NCBI GenBank assembly: GCA_002436065.1
Contig: DIXP01000092.1
Span: 62,001-126,000, forward strand
Length of the DNA: 64,000 nt
Origin: Chloroflexi bacterium UBA6077
GTDB lineage: Bacteria; Chloroflexota; UBA6077
Reading direction: 5' to 3'
The notes beneath the pieces are model-generated. The model did no database searches. It worked only from the letters and a program-made list of their open reading frames with translations, and was not told the origin of the DNA. The first letter of the stretch is position 1. Every line of letters begins with the position of its first letter. Of the stretch, positions 41,534-50,310 are shown piece after piece. The translations under genes were made by a program, and so were the position numbers.

Positions 41534-42513
41534 GACATAGAGATGCTCGAAACAGTCCTCGGGCCTCACGCTTCTTTCTACTGCTTCTAACTGCCGTAAT
41601 CCTTGGAACCCTCGGGTGCGGCTCCCAGCCAGCCAACAACCCGATTACTCCATTGAAGATCGGGGTTTTGCCTATCGTGGATGCCCTGCCGATGTACGTG
41701 GCGGAGCAGGAGGGATACTACCGGGAGCAAGGTCTCCAGGTGGAGTTGGTGCTGTTCCCGAGTGCGCTGGAGAGGGATTCGGCCTTCGTGGCGGGGCAGG
41801 TCGACGGGGTGTTGAATGATCCCGTCTCCGCGGCCCTTCTAAACAAGGAAGGGGAGAAGGCCAAGATCGTCCGGTTGGCCTTCAAGGGCAATCCCTCTAT
41901 GGCCATGATGGTAGTCCTGGCCTCACCGGGCTCCAGGATCCAATCCGCCGGGGATCTAAAGGGTGTAGCCATCGGCATCTCCAAGAACAGCGTCATAGAG
42001 TACACCACCGACCGTTTGCTGCAGCGGGCTGGCCTGAGTGGCGCGGAGATAGAGAAGACCGAAGTCACCAAGATCCCGGTTAGGGCGGAGATGCTGGCCA
42101 AGGACCAGATCCAGGCCGCTACCCTGCCCGAGCCCCTGGCGTCCCTTGCCGAGCTTCAGGGAGCCCGGCGGGTAGTCGATGACAGCAAGTCAGGCACCGG
42201 GCAGTCGCTGATCACCATGCGGCAGCAGGCCGTGGCCAGCAACGCCGAGGCGATCCGTCGCTTCCTGGCCTGCTACGAGAGGGCAGTGAACGTCATCAAC
42301 GGATCGCCCAACAGCTACCGGGACCTGATGGTGGACAAGGGCAAGGTGCCCGATGCCCTCAAGAGCAGCTTCAACGTCCCCCAGTTCGCGAAGGGTCAAC
42401 TGCCCAGTCGAGCCGACGTAGAGGACGTGGTGACCTGGATGGTGGAGCGCAAGCTGCTCGATCAGCCCATTCCCTACGAGAAGCTTGTGGCCGAGGGGCT
42501 GCTGCCGAAGTGA
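41530..42513 (+). CDS. ABC transporter binding lipoprotein, NMT1/SsuA-like
   Basis: 327 aa. Signal peptide with lipobox LGTLGC. The fold is that of NMT1/THI5, taurine and sulfonate binding proteins: LKIGVLPIVDALPMYVAEQEGYYREQGLQVELVLFPSALERDSAFVAGQVDG (in parts), DLKGVAIGISKNSVIEY and a C-terminal lobe. MqnA and MqnD are distant relatives of this fold but this one is secreted. It is translationally coupled to ubiA and followed by its own ATPase and permease, inside the menaquinone run. It may bind an aromatic or thiamine-like precursor. Confidence 0.9.
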   Translation: MRHRDARNSPRASRFFLLLLTAVILGTLGCGSQPANNPITPLKIGVLPIVDALPMYVAEQEGYYREQGLQVELVLFPSALERDSAFVAGQVDGVLNDPVSAALLNKEGEKAKIVRLAFKGNPSMAMMVVLASPGSRIQSAGDLKGVAIGISKNSVIEYTTDRLLQRAGLSGAEIEKTEVTKIPVRAEMLAKDQIQAATLPEPLASLAELQGARRVVDDSKSGTGQSLITMRQQAVASNAEAIRRFLACYERAVNVINGSPNSYRDLMVDKGKVPDALKSSFNVPQFAKGQLPSRADVEDVVTWMVERKLLDQPIPYEKLVAEGLLPK

Positions 42514-42516
42514 GCG

Positions 42517-43293
42517 ATGATAGAGATTACTGATCTCTCTTTCGGATACGCGAGTCCCGAGGAGATCTACAGCGGTTTCAGCTGGACCGCCGGGCGCGGG
42601 GACGCCTGGGCGGTGCTGGGACCCTCGGGCTGTGGGAAGACCACCCTGGCCTACCTACTGGCAGGGCTGCGTCGTCCTTGTCGCGGCACCGTGCAGTTGG
42701 ATGGGGCGGAGGTGACTGCGCCCCGCACCTCGACGGGACTGATCCTGCAGGACCACGGTCTGCTGCCCTGGGCCAAGGCGCGGGACAACGTTGCCCTCGG
42801 ATTGAAGATCCGCCGCACGGCGTCCTCTGAGTTGAGGACCAAGATCGGCTACTGGCTGGAGCGGTTGGGGATCGACTCCGTGGCGGACAAGTACCCCTCG
42901 CAGCTTTCCGGCGGGCAGCGGCAGAGGGTTGCCATCGCCCGCACCCTGGCGCTGGAGCCTTCGCTGTTGCTGATGGACGAGCCCTTTTCCTCCCTGGATT
43001 CCACTACGCGGGAGGACCTCCAGGAGTTGGTGGTGCAGCTCTCGGAGGAGAACGGCATGACCACAGTGGTGGTCACGCACGACATCCAGGAGGCGGTCTT
43101 TCTGGGGAAGAAGATCCTCATCGTCGGGCATCCCCCTATCAACCGATACAGGGTGATCGATAATCCCGAGGCTCGCAGCCCTAGCTACCGTCAGAGCCCG
43201 GCCTTCTTCGAGATGTGCGCCCGAGTGCGGCGGGAGGCGGCGGCGGAGATGATGGAGAATGGGGGAGGGGGTCGGGGGATGGGGTCCCTATGA
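42517..43293 (+). CDS. ABC transporter ATP-binding protein
   Basis: 258 aa. GPSGCGKTT Walker A, LQDHGLLPW Q-loop, LSGGQRQRVAIARTLA signature and LLLMDEPFSSLD Walker B, with the switch His in VVVTHD. This is the SsuB/TauB/NrtD subfamily that serves aliphatic sulfonate-, nitrate- and thiamine-precursor-type importers. It overlaps the permease start by four bases. The last 12 residues are Gly-rich. Confidence 0.94.
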   Translation: MIEITDLSFGYASPEEIYSGFSWTAGRGDAWAVLGPSGCGKTTLAYLLAGLRRPCRGTVQLDGAEVTAPRTSTGLILQDHGLLPWAKARDNVALGLKIRRTASSELRTKIGYWLERLGIDSVADKYPSQLSGGQRQRVAIARTLALEPSLLLMDEPFSSLDSTTREDLQELVVQLSEENGMTTVVVTHDIQEAVFLGKKILIVGHPPINRYRVIDNPEARSPSYRQSPAFFEMCARVRREAAAEMMENGGGGRGMGSL

Positions 43294-44030
43294 AGACGCG
43301 CCACATTCTGCTGGCCACGGCATTTCTGGCGATCGTGTGGCAGTTGGCCGCGATGGCTGTGGCTTCCTCCGTTTTGCCGGGGCCGGGAGCGGCGGTGGCG
43401 GCCCTTGTCGCTGAGCTTCCAAAGGGCCTTGCCGGCCACTTCCTGACGAGCGGCTATCGGTTGGTCGCCAGCATGGTGATAGCCACCTTCCTGGCCGCGC
43501 CCGCCGGGCTGGTCATCGGCCAGAGTCGGCGGGTGGATGCTCTGGCCTCGCCCCTCATCTACCTTACCTATCCGGTGCCCAAAATTGTCTTCCTGCCCGT
43601 CATCATGCTGTTTCTGGGGACCGGCGATGGCTCCAAGCTGTTCATCATCTCCCTTATACTCTTCTTCCAGATCCTGGTGGTGGTGCGGGACGCCTGTGTG
43701 GGGGTGCGGCCGGAGTTGGTGCAATCGGTCCGCTCCCTCGGTGCGGGGCGGCTCGACCTGCTGCGCTACGTCTACCTGCCTGCCTGCTTGCCTGCCATCC
43801 TGACGGCGCTGCGGGTGAGCACCGGCACCGCTGTCGCGGTGCTGTTCCTCGCCGAGACCTTCGCCACCCAGTCGGGCCTTGCCTACTACATCACCGTGGA
43901 GGCGTGGGGGCGGATGGCCTATCCCGAGATGTACGCAGGGGTGATCGCCATGGCGCTGTTGGGGCTGACGATCTACGTCTTCCTGGACACCTTGGAGCGC
44001 CGCGTCTGCGAATGGATGGTGGCCAAATGA
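43290..44030 (+). CDS. ABC transporter permease (SsuC/TauC type)
   Basis: 246 aa, six predicted helices. The EAA loop is readable as SLGAGRLDLLRYVYLPACLPAILTALR. It completes the importer with the preceding two genes. ATGA overlaps link it to both the ATPase gene and ubiE, so the transporter and menaquinone genes are one translational unit. Confidence 0.93.
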   Translation: MKTRHILLATAFLAIVWQLAAMAVASSVLPGPGAAVAALVAELPKGLAGHFLTSGYRLVASMVIATFLAAPAGLVIGQSRRVDALASPLIYLTYPVPKIVFLPVIMLFLGTGDGSKLFIISLILFFQILVVVRDACVGVRPELVQSVRSLGAGRLDLLRYVYLPACLPAILTALRVSTGTAVAVLFLAETFATQSGLAYYITVEAWGRMAYPEMYAGVIAMALLGLTIYVFLDTLERRVCEWMVAK

Positions 44031-44731
44031 GCGGTTCAGGCAAAGGGCCACGAGTGCAGGCGATGTTCGCCCGCATCGTGTCTCGCTACGATCTGATGAA
44101 TCGCCTCATGACGGGTGGAATGGACCGTGGATGGCGTCGCCTTGCAGCCCGGCTGTGCGAACCTCAGGGGAAGCTCGCCCTGGACCTCGCCACGGGGACG
44201 GGCGACCTGGCGGTGGAGTTGGTCCGCCAGGGGGCGAGGCAGGTGGTGGGGGTCGACTTTTGCCCCCCTATGTTGGGGGCGGCATCGGAGAAGACAGGAC
44301 TGCTAGGATCGAGGATCCGCCTGCTGGCGGGGGATGCCATGGCCCTGCCCTTTGCCGACGAGAGCTTCGATTGCGCCGCCAACGGCTTTCTGCTGCGAAA
44401 CGTCGCCGACCTCCCGCGGGCGCTGCGGGAGTTGGCTCGGGTGCTGAAGCCCGATGGCCGGTTAGTGTGTCTGGAGATCACCCACCCGCCATCTCGCCTG
44501 TTCAGGGCGCTCTTCCAGCCCTACTTCTACGGCCTCGTCCCGTGGCTGGGATCACTGATATCAGGGGATGGGGCGGCCTACAAATATCTCCCCGACTCCC
44601 TGTCCCGCTTCCCGGATGCCCCGCGGCTGGCCCAGAGCATGCGTGAGGCCGGTTTCTCGGAGGTCAACTACCGGTACCTCTCTTTCGGGGCCATGGCAGT
44701 ACATGTGGGAGTGAAAGGGTTAGAAAAGTGA
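44027..44731 (+). CDS. ubiE: Demethylmenaquinone methyltransferase (UbiE/MenG family)
   Basis: 234 aa from ATG 44027. It has the VQAMFARIVSRYDLMNRLMTGGMDRGWRR opening of UbiE, SAM motif I LDLATGTGDLAVELV, DAMALPFADESFD, NGFLLRNVADLPRALRELARVLKPDGRLVCLEI and IPGDGAAYKYLPDSLSRFP-like ending (in parts). It C-methylates demethylmenaquinone, the last step of menaquinone synthesis. The stop overlaps a GTG start of the next gene. Confidence 0.94.
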   Translation: MSGSGKGPRVQAMFARIVSRYDLMNRLMTGGMDRGWRRLAARLCEPQGKLALDLATGTGDLAVELVRQGARQVVGVDFCPPMLGAASEKTGLLGSRIRLLAGDAMALPFADESFDCAANGFLLRNVADLPRALRELARVLKPDGRLVCLEITHPPSRLFRALFQPYFYGLVPWLGSLISGDGAAYKYLPDSLSRFPDAPRLAQSMREAGFSEVNYRYLSFGAMAVHVGVKGLEK

Positions 44732-45306
44732 AGTGTCGTCAGAAGCCCATTCTGAGCGGTCTCAGCCTGCTAGCTGGATCGCTCCTGCTGGTTGCCTGCG
44801 CGGGGTCCGGTCCGGCATCCACCCCTCCAACAGCCGGACCGCAAGGGACGCCTCAGCAGCCTGCTGCTAAGACCGTCCCGACAGCTATAGCCGATCTTGG
44901 AGGTGGCACGACTGGGCCCACTTCGGGTGGCACCGGTCCCAATCCTACCTCGGCAGCCGCCACGCCTGCTGCTCGACCCTCACCTCGGGCCACACCTGTT
45001 CGGGCGCCCGGCGCCGAGCTCGAGGATGTGGTGCTCTCCGTCACGGGCCAGGTATGGGATGTGGCGGCCAGCGCCCAGGTTATCGAGTTCTTGGAGCCGG
45101 TGCATGGCATCGACGCGGCCGCGGTGGACGACAAGACCACCATCACCACGGCCGAGGGGAAGCGGGTGGAGCTGTCGGAGATCAAGCCTGGCATGGTGGT
45201 TCAGACTTCAGGCACTCCCGACGGCCATGGCGCGGTGCTGGCCACCAGCGTGCGGATCCTCACCGCCCCAAGCCCAATGCCCACGGCCAAGCCCTCGCCG
45301 AACTGA
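44728..45306 (+). CDS. Lipoprotein with DUF5666-like C-terminal domain
   Basis: 192 aa from a GTG overlapping the ubiE stop. Signal peptide with lipobox LLVAC, a Pro/Thr/Ala-rich linker of about 75 residues, then a small beta-rich domain: VVLSVTGQVWDVAASAQVIEFLEP and ITTAEGKRVELSEIKPGMVVQTSGTPDGHGAVLATSVRIL (in parts). The domain resembles DUF5666/OB-like modules by pattern, not by catalytic residues. It was probably exported and anchored. Its link to menaquinone is positional only. Confidence 0.8.
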   Translation: MKCRQKPILSGLSLLAGSLLLVACAGSGPASTPPTAGPQGTPQQPAAKTVPTAIADLGGGTTGPTSGGTGPNPTSAAATPAARPSPRATPVRAPGAELEDVVLSVTGQVWDVAASAQVIEFLEPVHGIDAAAVDDKTTITTAEGKRVELSEIKPGMVVQTSGTPDGHGAVLATSVRILTAPSPMPTAKPSPN

Positions 45307-45472
45307 GCGCAGATTGGCAGCGTGCGAATCAGCCTCACCCACAACCCGCTCGCGGTTAGCCCGGCCGTTCACGGCCGTGACATCAGAAGATGCAGCGAGA
45401 TGGCTCCTCATCTCGATATGAGCGATCTGTAGTAGGATAGGATCACATCTGGATTGCGGAGGGTTCAGAAAC

Positions 45473-45955
45473 ATGCGGATCGTTTCGGCCTGTCTTGCCG
45501 GTATATGGTGCCGCTTCGACGACGAGAGGATTGTGGACCCACGTGTCGAGGCCCTTGTCGCTGCTGGGGAGGCATTGCCTGTGTGTCCCGAGCAGCTTGG
45601 GGGATTGCCAACGCCTCGCACGGCTGCCGGGGTTGTGAGCAGCGAACCGTGGCGCCTGATAAACGAGAATGGGACGGATGTGACAGCGCAGTATCTGCGA
45701 GGAGCGGAGGAGACTGTGCGCCTGGCGAGGCTGATCGGTGCCCACGAGGCTATCCTGAAGGAGAATAGTCCCTCGTGCGGGAGTTGCAAGGTTCGTGTGG
45801 CGGACATCTCAGGGCCTCGCCGCGAGTGGGTGGCGGGGGAAGGGGTCACTGCCTCCATGCTGCGCCGCATGGGCGTCAATATCTTTAGCGAGGAGAATTG
45901 GCTAGGACTCACAGAGGGTGAGATTGCTGTGGAGACACCTGCGGAGGGTGATTGA
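45473..45955 (+). CDS. DUF523 family protein
   Basis: 160 aa. It has the family pattern of conserved cysteines: VSACLAGIWCRFD at the N-terminus, LPVCPEQLGGLPTPR, and LKENSPSCGSCKV. DUF523 proteins are small and Cys-rich, of uncharacterised function; a thiol or metal site is likely from the conserved cysteines. It stands alone between the menaquinone run and an IS21 remnant. Confidence 0.9.
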   Translation: MRIVSACLAGIWCRFDDERIVDPRVEALVAAGEALPVCPEQLGGLPTPRTAAGVVSSEPWRLINENGTDVTAQYLRGAEETVRLARLIGAHEAILKENSPSCGSCKVRVADISGPRREWVAGEGVTASMLRRMGVNIFSEENWLGLTEGEIAVETPAEGD

Positions 45956-46002
45956 AGACACGACTCTAGATGCAGCCTAGATCCTCCTGGAAGGCGACAT
46001 GC

Positions 46003-46170
46003 AACCTTATGACCAACCTGCCATTCTCCGAGTGGACGAGAGTGATCCCCACCGACAGGCTCTGCAAGGCCCTATTCGACTGCATCACCGACCGTGCTCA
46101 CATCATCGAGACGGGCACCGAGAGCTACCGCTTTCGTCGAACGCTCCAGCGGCGACAGCCTGGTGGGTGA
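46003..46170 (+). pseudogene. IS21-type IstB helper ATPase remnant (C-terminal fragment)
   Basis: NLMTNLPFSEWTRVIPTDRL followed by CKALFDCITDRAHIIETGTE and SYRFRRTLQRR matches the C-terminus of IstB (TSNLPFSEW...RLTxALLDRLTHHAHILE...SYRFRxS). Only about 55 codons remain, with no ATPase core and no istA nearby. It marks an old IS21-family insertion at the border of the imide-degradation island. Confidence 0.75.
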
Positions 46171-46231
46171 GGATACAAAAAATAAGCCGGCCTACCTACC
46201 AGCGTGGGCCATTCCCCATTGACGAAATCAC

Positions 46232-47140
46232 CTAGACGCGCTTGCGCTGCTCCACCCGACCAACCAGGTCATCAAAAGCGCGTATCCCATCACGTAGCAG
46301 TAAACTCGCAGAGGAAAGGCTTCTGCTACGCGACCAGGCAAGGGCTACGACGTGATCCAGAGGGGCGGGCGTACACTTCGAAAAGGCTAGTCCGTGCTTT
46401 GTAGCGCGTATGCGGCTATTCAAGGTATATCCTACCCCTGCCCTCACTAGACTGAACATGACTTCAGGCTCTGAGGTCTCGAAGGCGACCTTGAGCGGCA
46501 GGCCAATCCGTCTGAAGACCTCCTCAGCTATGTCCCGAACGACAAACCCTTCCTTCAGGACGACTATCTGCATTTCTGGTATGGAAGTCAGGTCGATCAC
46601 ACCTGAGTGTGCCAATGGATGACTAGTGGCAGTTACAAAGCCCATTTCCTGGCGATCTATCTCGAACCAGTCTAAGTCGGCTGGGCGGTTGCCTGCCGAA
46701 CCAGTCACGAAGCTGAGATCCAGTTCTCCCGATCGGAGCTGCTCAAAAAGCCGTTTCGTCATCCCCTCGATAAGCTTCACCTCAGTCAGTGGTTGTTCGC
46801 GATGAAACCCAGCGAGAAAGGCCGGAAAGCCCTCCGGGATTGCAGTCGGAGGATGCCCAAGCGCAACCGACTCCCGTGGACTCCGATAGGGCGCAAGGTC
46901 CCGTTGAGCCGAGTCAAGGATCGCGATGGCGCTGGCAGCCTGCTCGAGAAACAGAGATCCTGCTGTAGTAAGGCAAGTCGTCCGGTTGGTTCTCTTGAAG
47001 AGCGTCACTCCCAGCTCCGTCTCGAGCCGCCTTATTGCGTCACTGATGGCCGCCACGGAAACTGGGATCTCTTCAGCAGCCCTAGTAAAGCTCATATGCC
47101 TCTTCACAGCCAGGGCGTAACGGATCTGGTGAAGTTCCAT
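46232..47140 (-). CDS. LysR-family transcriptional regulator
   Basis: 302 aa from ATG 47140 (MELHQIRYALAVKRHMSFTRAAE). The N-terminal helix-turn-helix includes VSVAAISDAIRRLETELGVTLFKRTNR, and the effector domain has ELDLSFVTG and VRAGVGYTLNSRI. An upstream ATG (47188) would add 16 residues; no Shine-Dalgarno decides. It is divergent from the deacetylase/TRAP/hydantoinase genes and is their likely regulator. Confidence 0.9.
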   Translation of the reverse strand: MELHQIRYALAVKRHMSFTRAAEEIPVSVAAISDAIRRLETELGVTLFKRTNRTTCLTTAGSLFLEQAASAIAILDSAQRDLAPYRSPRESVALGHPPTAIPEGFPAFLAGFHREQPLTEVKLIEGMTKRLFEQLRSGELDLSFVTGSAGNRPADLDWFEIDRQEMGFVTATSHPLAHSGVIDLTSIPEMQIVVLKEGFVVRDIAEEVFRRIGLPLKVAFETSEPEVMFSLVRAGVGYTLNSRIRATKHGLAFSKCTPAPLDHVVALAWSRSRSLSSASLLLRDGIRAFDDLVGRVEQRKRV

Positions 47141-47322
47141 CGGAAGTGGCCAATTCTGCGCCGCAGCGTGGTGCGATACAACACCCATGCGATCATAGCA
47201 TGTTAAGCTGCGTTTAACAAGGCGTCAAGAGGGATGTCATTGAAGACGGCGAAACTATCAATTATCCTCACGGCCGTGGAGACGTCCACACACGTAGTTG
47301 CCTGGATCGAAAGGGGGCGAGT

Positions 47323-48159
47323 ATGAGCGACAAGGTCCGCTGGCCCGGCAGCGCTCAAGTGGCGGTTATGCTGAGCTTTGAGCTGGATGGGCCGACGATC
47401 TGGGGTAATGTCGACGAACGCGTCTGGGGTTGGCCCAGGGAGCTCTCGGTTGGTGAGTATGGCCCTCGTCGCGGATTGCCCAGGATCCTGGACTTGCTCG
47501 AAGAGCATCAGCTTCCCGCAACCTTCTTCGTGCCTGGTCGAGTGGCGGAGCAGTGGCCGGAACGGGTCAAGGCTATCCATTCGCGTGGCCACGAGATCGG
47601 CCAGCACGGCTACCTTCACGAAAGGTTCCGCGAGCGCGACCTGAAGGAACAGCGTGCCATCATCGAGAGGGGCCAGGCAGTGCTCAGCGAGTTGATCGGC
47701 ACGGTGCCGGTCGGTTTTCGCATACCGTACAGCGACGACCTCACCCTCGAGACACTCGCGCTGGTGGCGGAGATGGGCTTCCTGTATTCCAGCTCCATGC
47801 GCGGGGACGACTGCCCATCCCGGACGGTAATCAACGGACACCCCTCCGACCTAATTGAGATCCCGATCAAGTGGGAGATGGATGACTGGCCTCAGTTCAT
47901 CTACAATCTGGCCCTTCGCCAGCCCATAGGCGGGGATCGTATCGCTGGCTACGATGACACTCTGAACATCTGGGTCAGCGAGTTCGAGGGGTACCACCGT
48001 CTGGGCCTGTGCTACGTGGTCACCTTGCATCCCCAATTCATCGGCAAGCCTGGTCGCGTGCTTCTTCTGGACCGCCTCATTCGCCACATAAAGCAGCATC
48101 CAGGAGTGTGGTTCGCCCGCGGTTCTGAGCTCGCCCAATGGTGGCGGGAGAACTATTGA
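47323..48159 (+). CDS. Polysaccharide-deacetylase-family hydrolase, cyclic-imidase/PuuE-like (copy 1)
   Basis: 278 aa. NodB-homology barrel: first motif MLSFELDGP (D22), RPAFFVPGR-like ATFFVPGR, second motif GHEIGQHGYLH (H90, H95, H99), GFRIPY and the long C-terminal LHPQFIGKPGR segment. No signal peptide, so cytoplasmic, which argues against cell-wall deacetylation. This subgroup includes HpPgdA, allantoinase PuuE and the Pseudomonas cyclic imide hydrolase. Motif 1 has Glu where copy 2 and most homologues have Asp (SFELD versus TFDVD). It is the first gene of the island. Confidence 0.88.
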   Translation: MSDKVRWPGSAQVAVMLSFELDGPTIWGNVDERVWGWPRELSVGEYGPRRGLPRILDLLEEHQLPATFFVPGRVAEQWPERVKAIHSRGHEIGQHGYLHERFRERDLKEQRAIIERGQAVLSELIGTVPVGFRIPYSDDLTLETLALVAEMGFLYSSSMRGDDCPSRTVINGHPSDLIEIPIKWEMDDWPQFIYNLALRQPIGGDRIAGYDDTLNIWVSEFEGYHRLGLCYVVTLHPQFIGKPGRVLLLDRLIRHIKQHPGVWFARGSELAQWWRENY

Positions 48160-48171
48160 GAGGTTGGATTC

Positions 48172-49266
48172 ATGGTCAAGCCCGTACCGCTTGTGAGAGT
48201 CGAGGGTCCCTCCAGGGAACGAGGCCGGGCCTATGGTCGTCTGGCTGGGGATCGGATCCAGAAAAGCCTGGATATCTACATGCCGGCCTTTGCCGAACGT
48301 GCAGGGCTGGAGTGGCCCCAGGTGAAGGGACTGGCACGGCAGTTCGCTGCCAAGATGGCGGACTTTGATCCCGATATCGTGGTCGAGATGGAAGCGATCG
48401 CACAGGGTGCTGAGCAGGAATTCGAAGCCATAGTTGCCTTGAACTCTCGCACCGAACTGCTGTTCTGGGCAGGGAAACGGAGCAGCGAGTCCAACGCAGA
48501 TGGCTGTACCAGTGTCGCCTGTTTGGAGGAAGCTACGAGGGATGGGCACCTCCTGATGGGACAGAACTGGGATTGGCTCCCGCCCTGCCGGGACTCGGTG
48601 ATCGTGCTGGCGATGAAACCAGATATCGGACCCGCAATACTGACTCTGGTCGAGGCTGGGATCGTCTGCCGCATCGGCCTCAACGGTGCCGGCCTCGGCG
48701 TGGTCGGCAATTTCCTTCAATCAGATCAGGATATTGGTCGGGAAGGCATCCCAATCGCCATCATCCGGCGCCGGATCCTGACGCGGGAGCGCTTGTCGTT
48801 GGCGTTGGGGGATGTTCTCCGCACGCCACGGGCTTTCTCTTCCAACCACGTGCTGGCGCAGACCCCTGGCGAAGCGATCGACCTTGAGACATCGCCTGAC
48901 GATGCGTTTCCTCTTTTCCCGGAGCAGGGGATTCTGGTGCACTCGAATCACTTCCGCAGCCTAGTTGCCCAAGCGAAGCTGAAGGATACGGGCGTGATTC
49001 AGTTCCCAGACTCCCTGTATCGCGACCATCGGGTTCGGAGTGCGCTGGCGCCCAAGCGCGGCTCCATCACGGTGACAGACCTTCAAGAGGCGCTACGTGA
49101 CCACTATGGTGTGCCGGAGTCTGTCTGCAGGCACGTTCCAGAGAAAGTAGAGAAGGGAACCATCTGCACTGTCGCTTCTGTAGTGATGGACGTGACCGCT
49201 GGAAAATTGTGGGCCGCCCCAGGGCCTGTCTGCGAGAACGACTATTCGCAATACACCTTGGAGTGA
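48172..49266 (+). CDS. C45-family Ntn acyl hydrolase/acyltransferase
   Basis: 364 aa. It is similar to the penicillin acyl-CoA:6-APA acyltransferase family: RERGRAYGRLAGDRIQ, the nucleophile C112 in ADGCTSVAC, MGQNWDW, and GLNGAGLGVVGNFL. The family is autoproteolytic before the Cys, producing an N-terminal nucleophile that cleaves or forms amide bonds. No signal peptide. Flanked by two imidase-like deacetylases and upstream of a hydantoinase, it is a good candidate for opening the half-amide produced from a cyclic imide. Confidence 0.87.
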   Translation: MVKPVPLVRVEGPSRERGRAYGRLAGDRIQKSLDIYMPAFAERAGLEWPQVKGLARQFAAKMADFDPDIVVEMEAIAQGAEQEFEAIVALNSRTELLFWAGKRSSESNADGCTSVACLEEATRDGHLLMGQNWDWLPPCRDSVIVLAMKPDIGPAILTLVEAGIVCRIGLNGAGLGVVGNFLQSDQDIGREGIPIAIIRRRILTRERLSLALGDVLRTPRAFSSNHVLAQTPGEAIDLETSPDDAFPLFPEQGILVHSNHFRSLVAQAKLKDTGVIQFPDSLYRDHRVRSALAPKRGSITVTDLQEALRDHYGVPESVCRHVPEKVEKGTICTVASVVMDVTAGKLWAAPGPVCENDYSQYTLE

Positions 49267-49285
49267 AAGGGCGAAAGGTGGCACT

Positions 49286-50146
49286 ATGAGTCTAGACACG
49301 GCTGTCCGCTGGCCTAATGGGGCCCGTTGTGCAGTCATGCTCACCTTCGACGTCGATGCGGAGTACGTCTGGCTCGGCATGGACCCAGGCACCATCGACC
49401 AGCCCAGCGTTCTCTCCATAGGGCGCTTCGGACCGGAACGAGGGATCGAGCGCGTGCTCGACGTGTTGGAACGATACGGCGTCAGGGCAACGTTCATGGT
49501 GCCGGGAAGGGTTGCGGAACTTTACCCTGGCCAGATTAAGGAGGTGGTGCGTCGGGGACACGAGATCGGACATCATGGATACGAGCATGAGAACTACGGC
49601 GTTCTCGATCGAGAGCAGCAGCGCGAGGTCTTCCTCAAGGGGATTGATGCGCTAGTGCGAGTGACGGGGCAGCGGCCCTATGGGTGGCGTACCCCAATGG
49701 GCCAGATGACCGCAGATACCATTCGGTTGCTGCATGAACTTGAGTTCACTTGGACCAGCTTCATGCGGGGAGATGACCGACCTTACTTTCTGGAATTGGA
49801 GGGAGAGCAGACTTCGCTGGTGGAGATACCCGCCCACTGGGAGTTGGACGATTTCCCGTATTTCATCTACAGCTTCGACCCCCCCTTCCCCAGAGGGCAG
49901 AGCCGCATCGCCAGCTACGAAGATGTGTTTGGGATTTGGACCAGCGAGTTCGACGGCTACTACAAGTATGGGCTCTGCTACGTGCCAATGTTCCACCCGC
50001 AGTGCATCGGTAGCCCAGGGCGGATCCATCTGCTGGAGCGGCTGTTGAGGTACATCACCGACCATCCGGGTGTCTGGTTTGCCATTGGTTCGGAGGTGGC
50101 CAGCTTCTGGCGCGAGTCTGGATGCAGCAACGATAGGAGTAGGTAG
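49286..50146 (+). CDS. Polysaccharide-deacetylase-family hydrolase, cyclic-imidase/PuuE-like (copy 2)
   Basis: 286 aa, colinear with the 47323 gene. MLTFDVDAE (D22, D24), RATFMVPGR, GHEIGHHGYEHE and WRTPMG are canonical, and FHPQCIGSPGR ends the barrel. It is cytoplasmic. AAAGG precedes the ATG. Two copies that flank the C45 gene may serve different ring sizes or substituents. Confidence 0.9.
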   Translation: MSLDTAVRWPNGARCAVMLTFDVDAEYVWLGMDPGTIDQPSVLSIGRFGPERGIERVLDVLERYGVRATFMVPGRVAELYPGQIKEVVRRGHEIGHHGYEHENYGVLDREQQREVFLKGIDALVRVTGQRPYGWRTPMGQMTADTIRLLHELEFTWTSFMRGDDRPYFLELEGEQTSLVEIPAHWELDDFPYFIYSFDPPFPRGQSRIASYEDVFGIWTSEFDGYYKYGLCYVPMFHPQCIGSPGRIHLLERLLRYITDHPGVWFAIGSEVASFWRESGCSNDRSR

Positions 50147-50310
50147 CATTAGGTAGCATATAGAAGGAGAGCACTGGAAGTTGTTGCTGCCAGACGCTTG
50201 TAGCGGCCGCTCGTAGAGGTCCTTACATAGCAGCGGCCCGACTTGGGTTACCCGATCTTGCACAAGGGATACTAGCCTGGAGCCAAGTCAACTCTTAAGG
50301 AGAACACGAG

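Noticed and set aside
46003..46170. A functional small gene
   Set aside because: The similarity is to the middle and end of IstB, with the ATPase part missing; it is a fragment.
47323..50146. Peptidoglycan N-acetylglucosamine deacetylases
   Set aside because: Neither copy has a signal peptide or membrane anchor, and the neighbours are an importer and amidohydrolases, so an intracellular small-molecule role is preferred.
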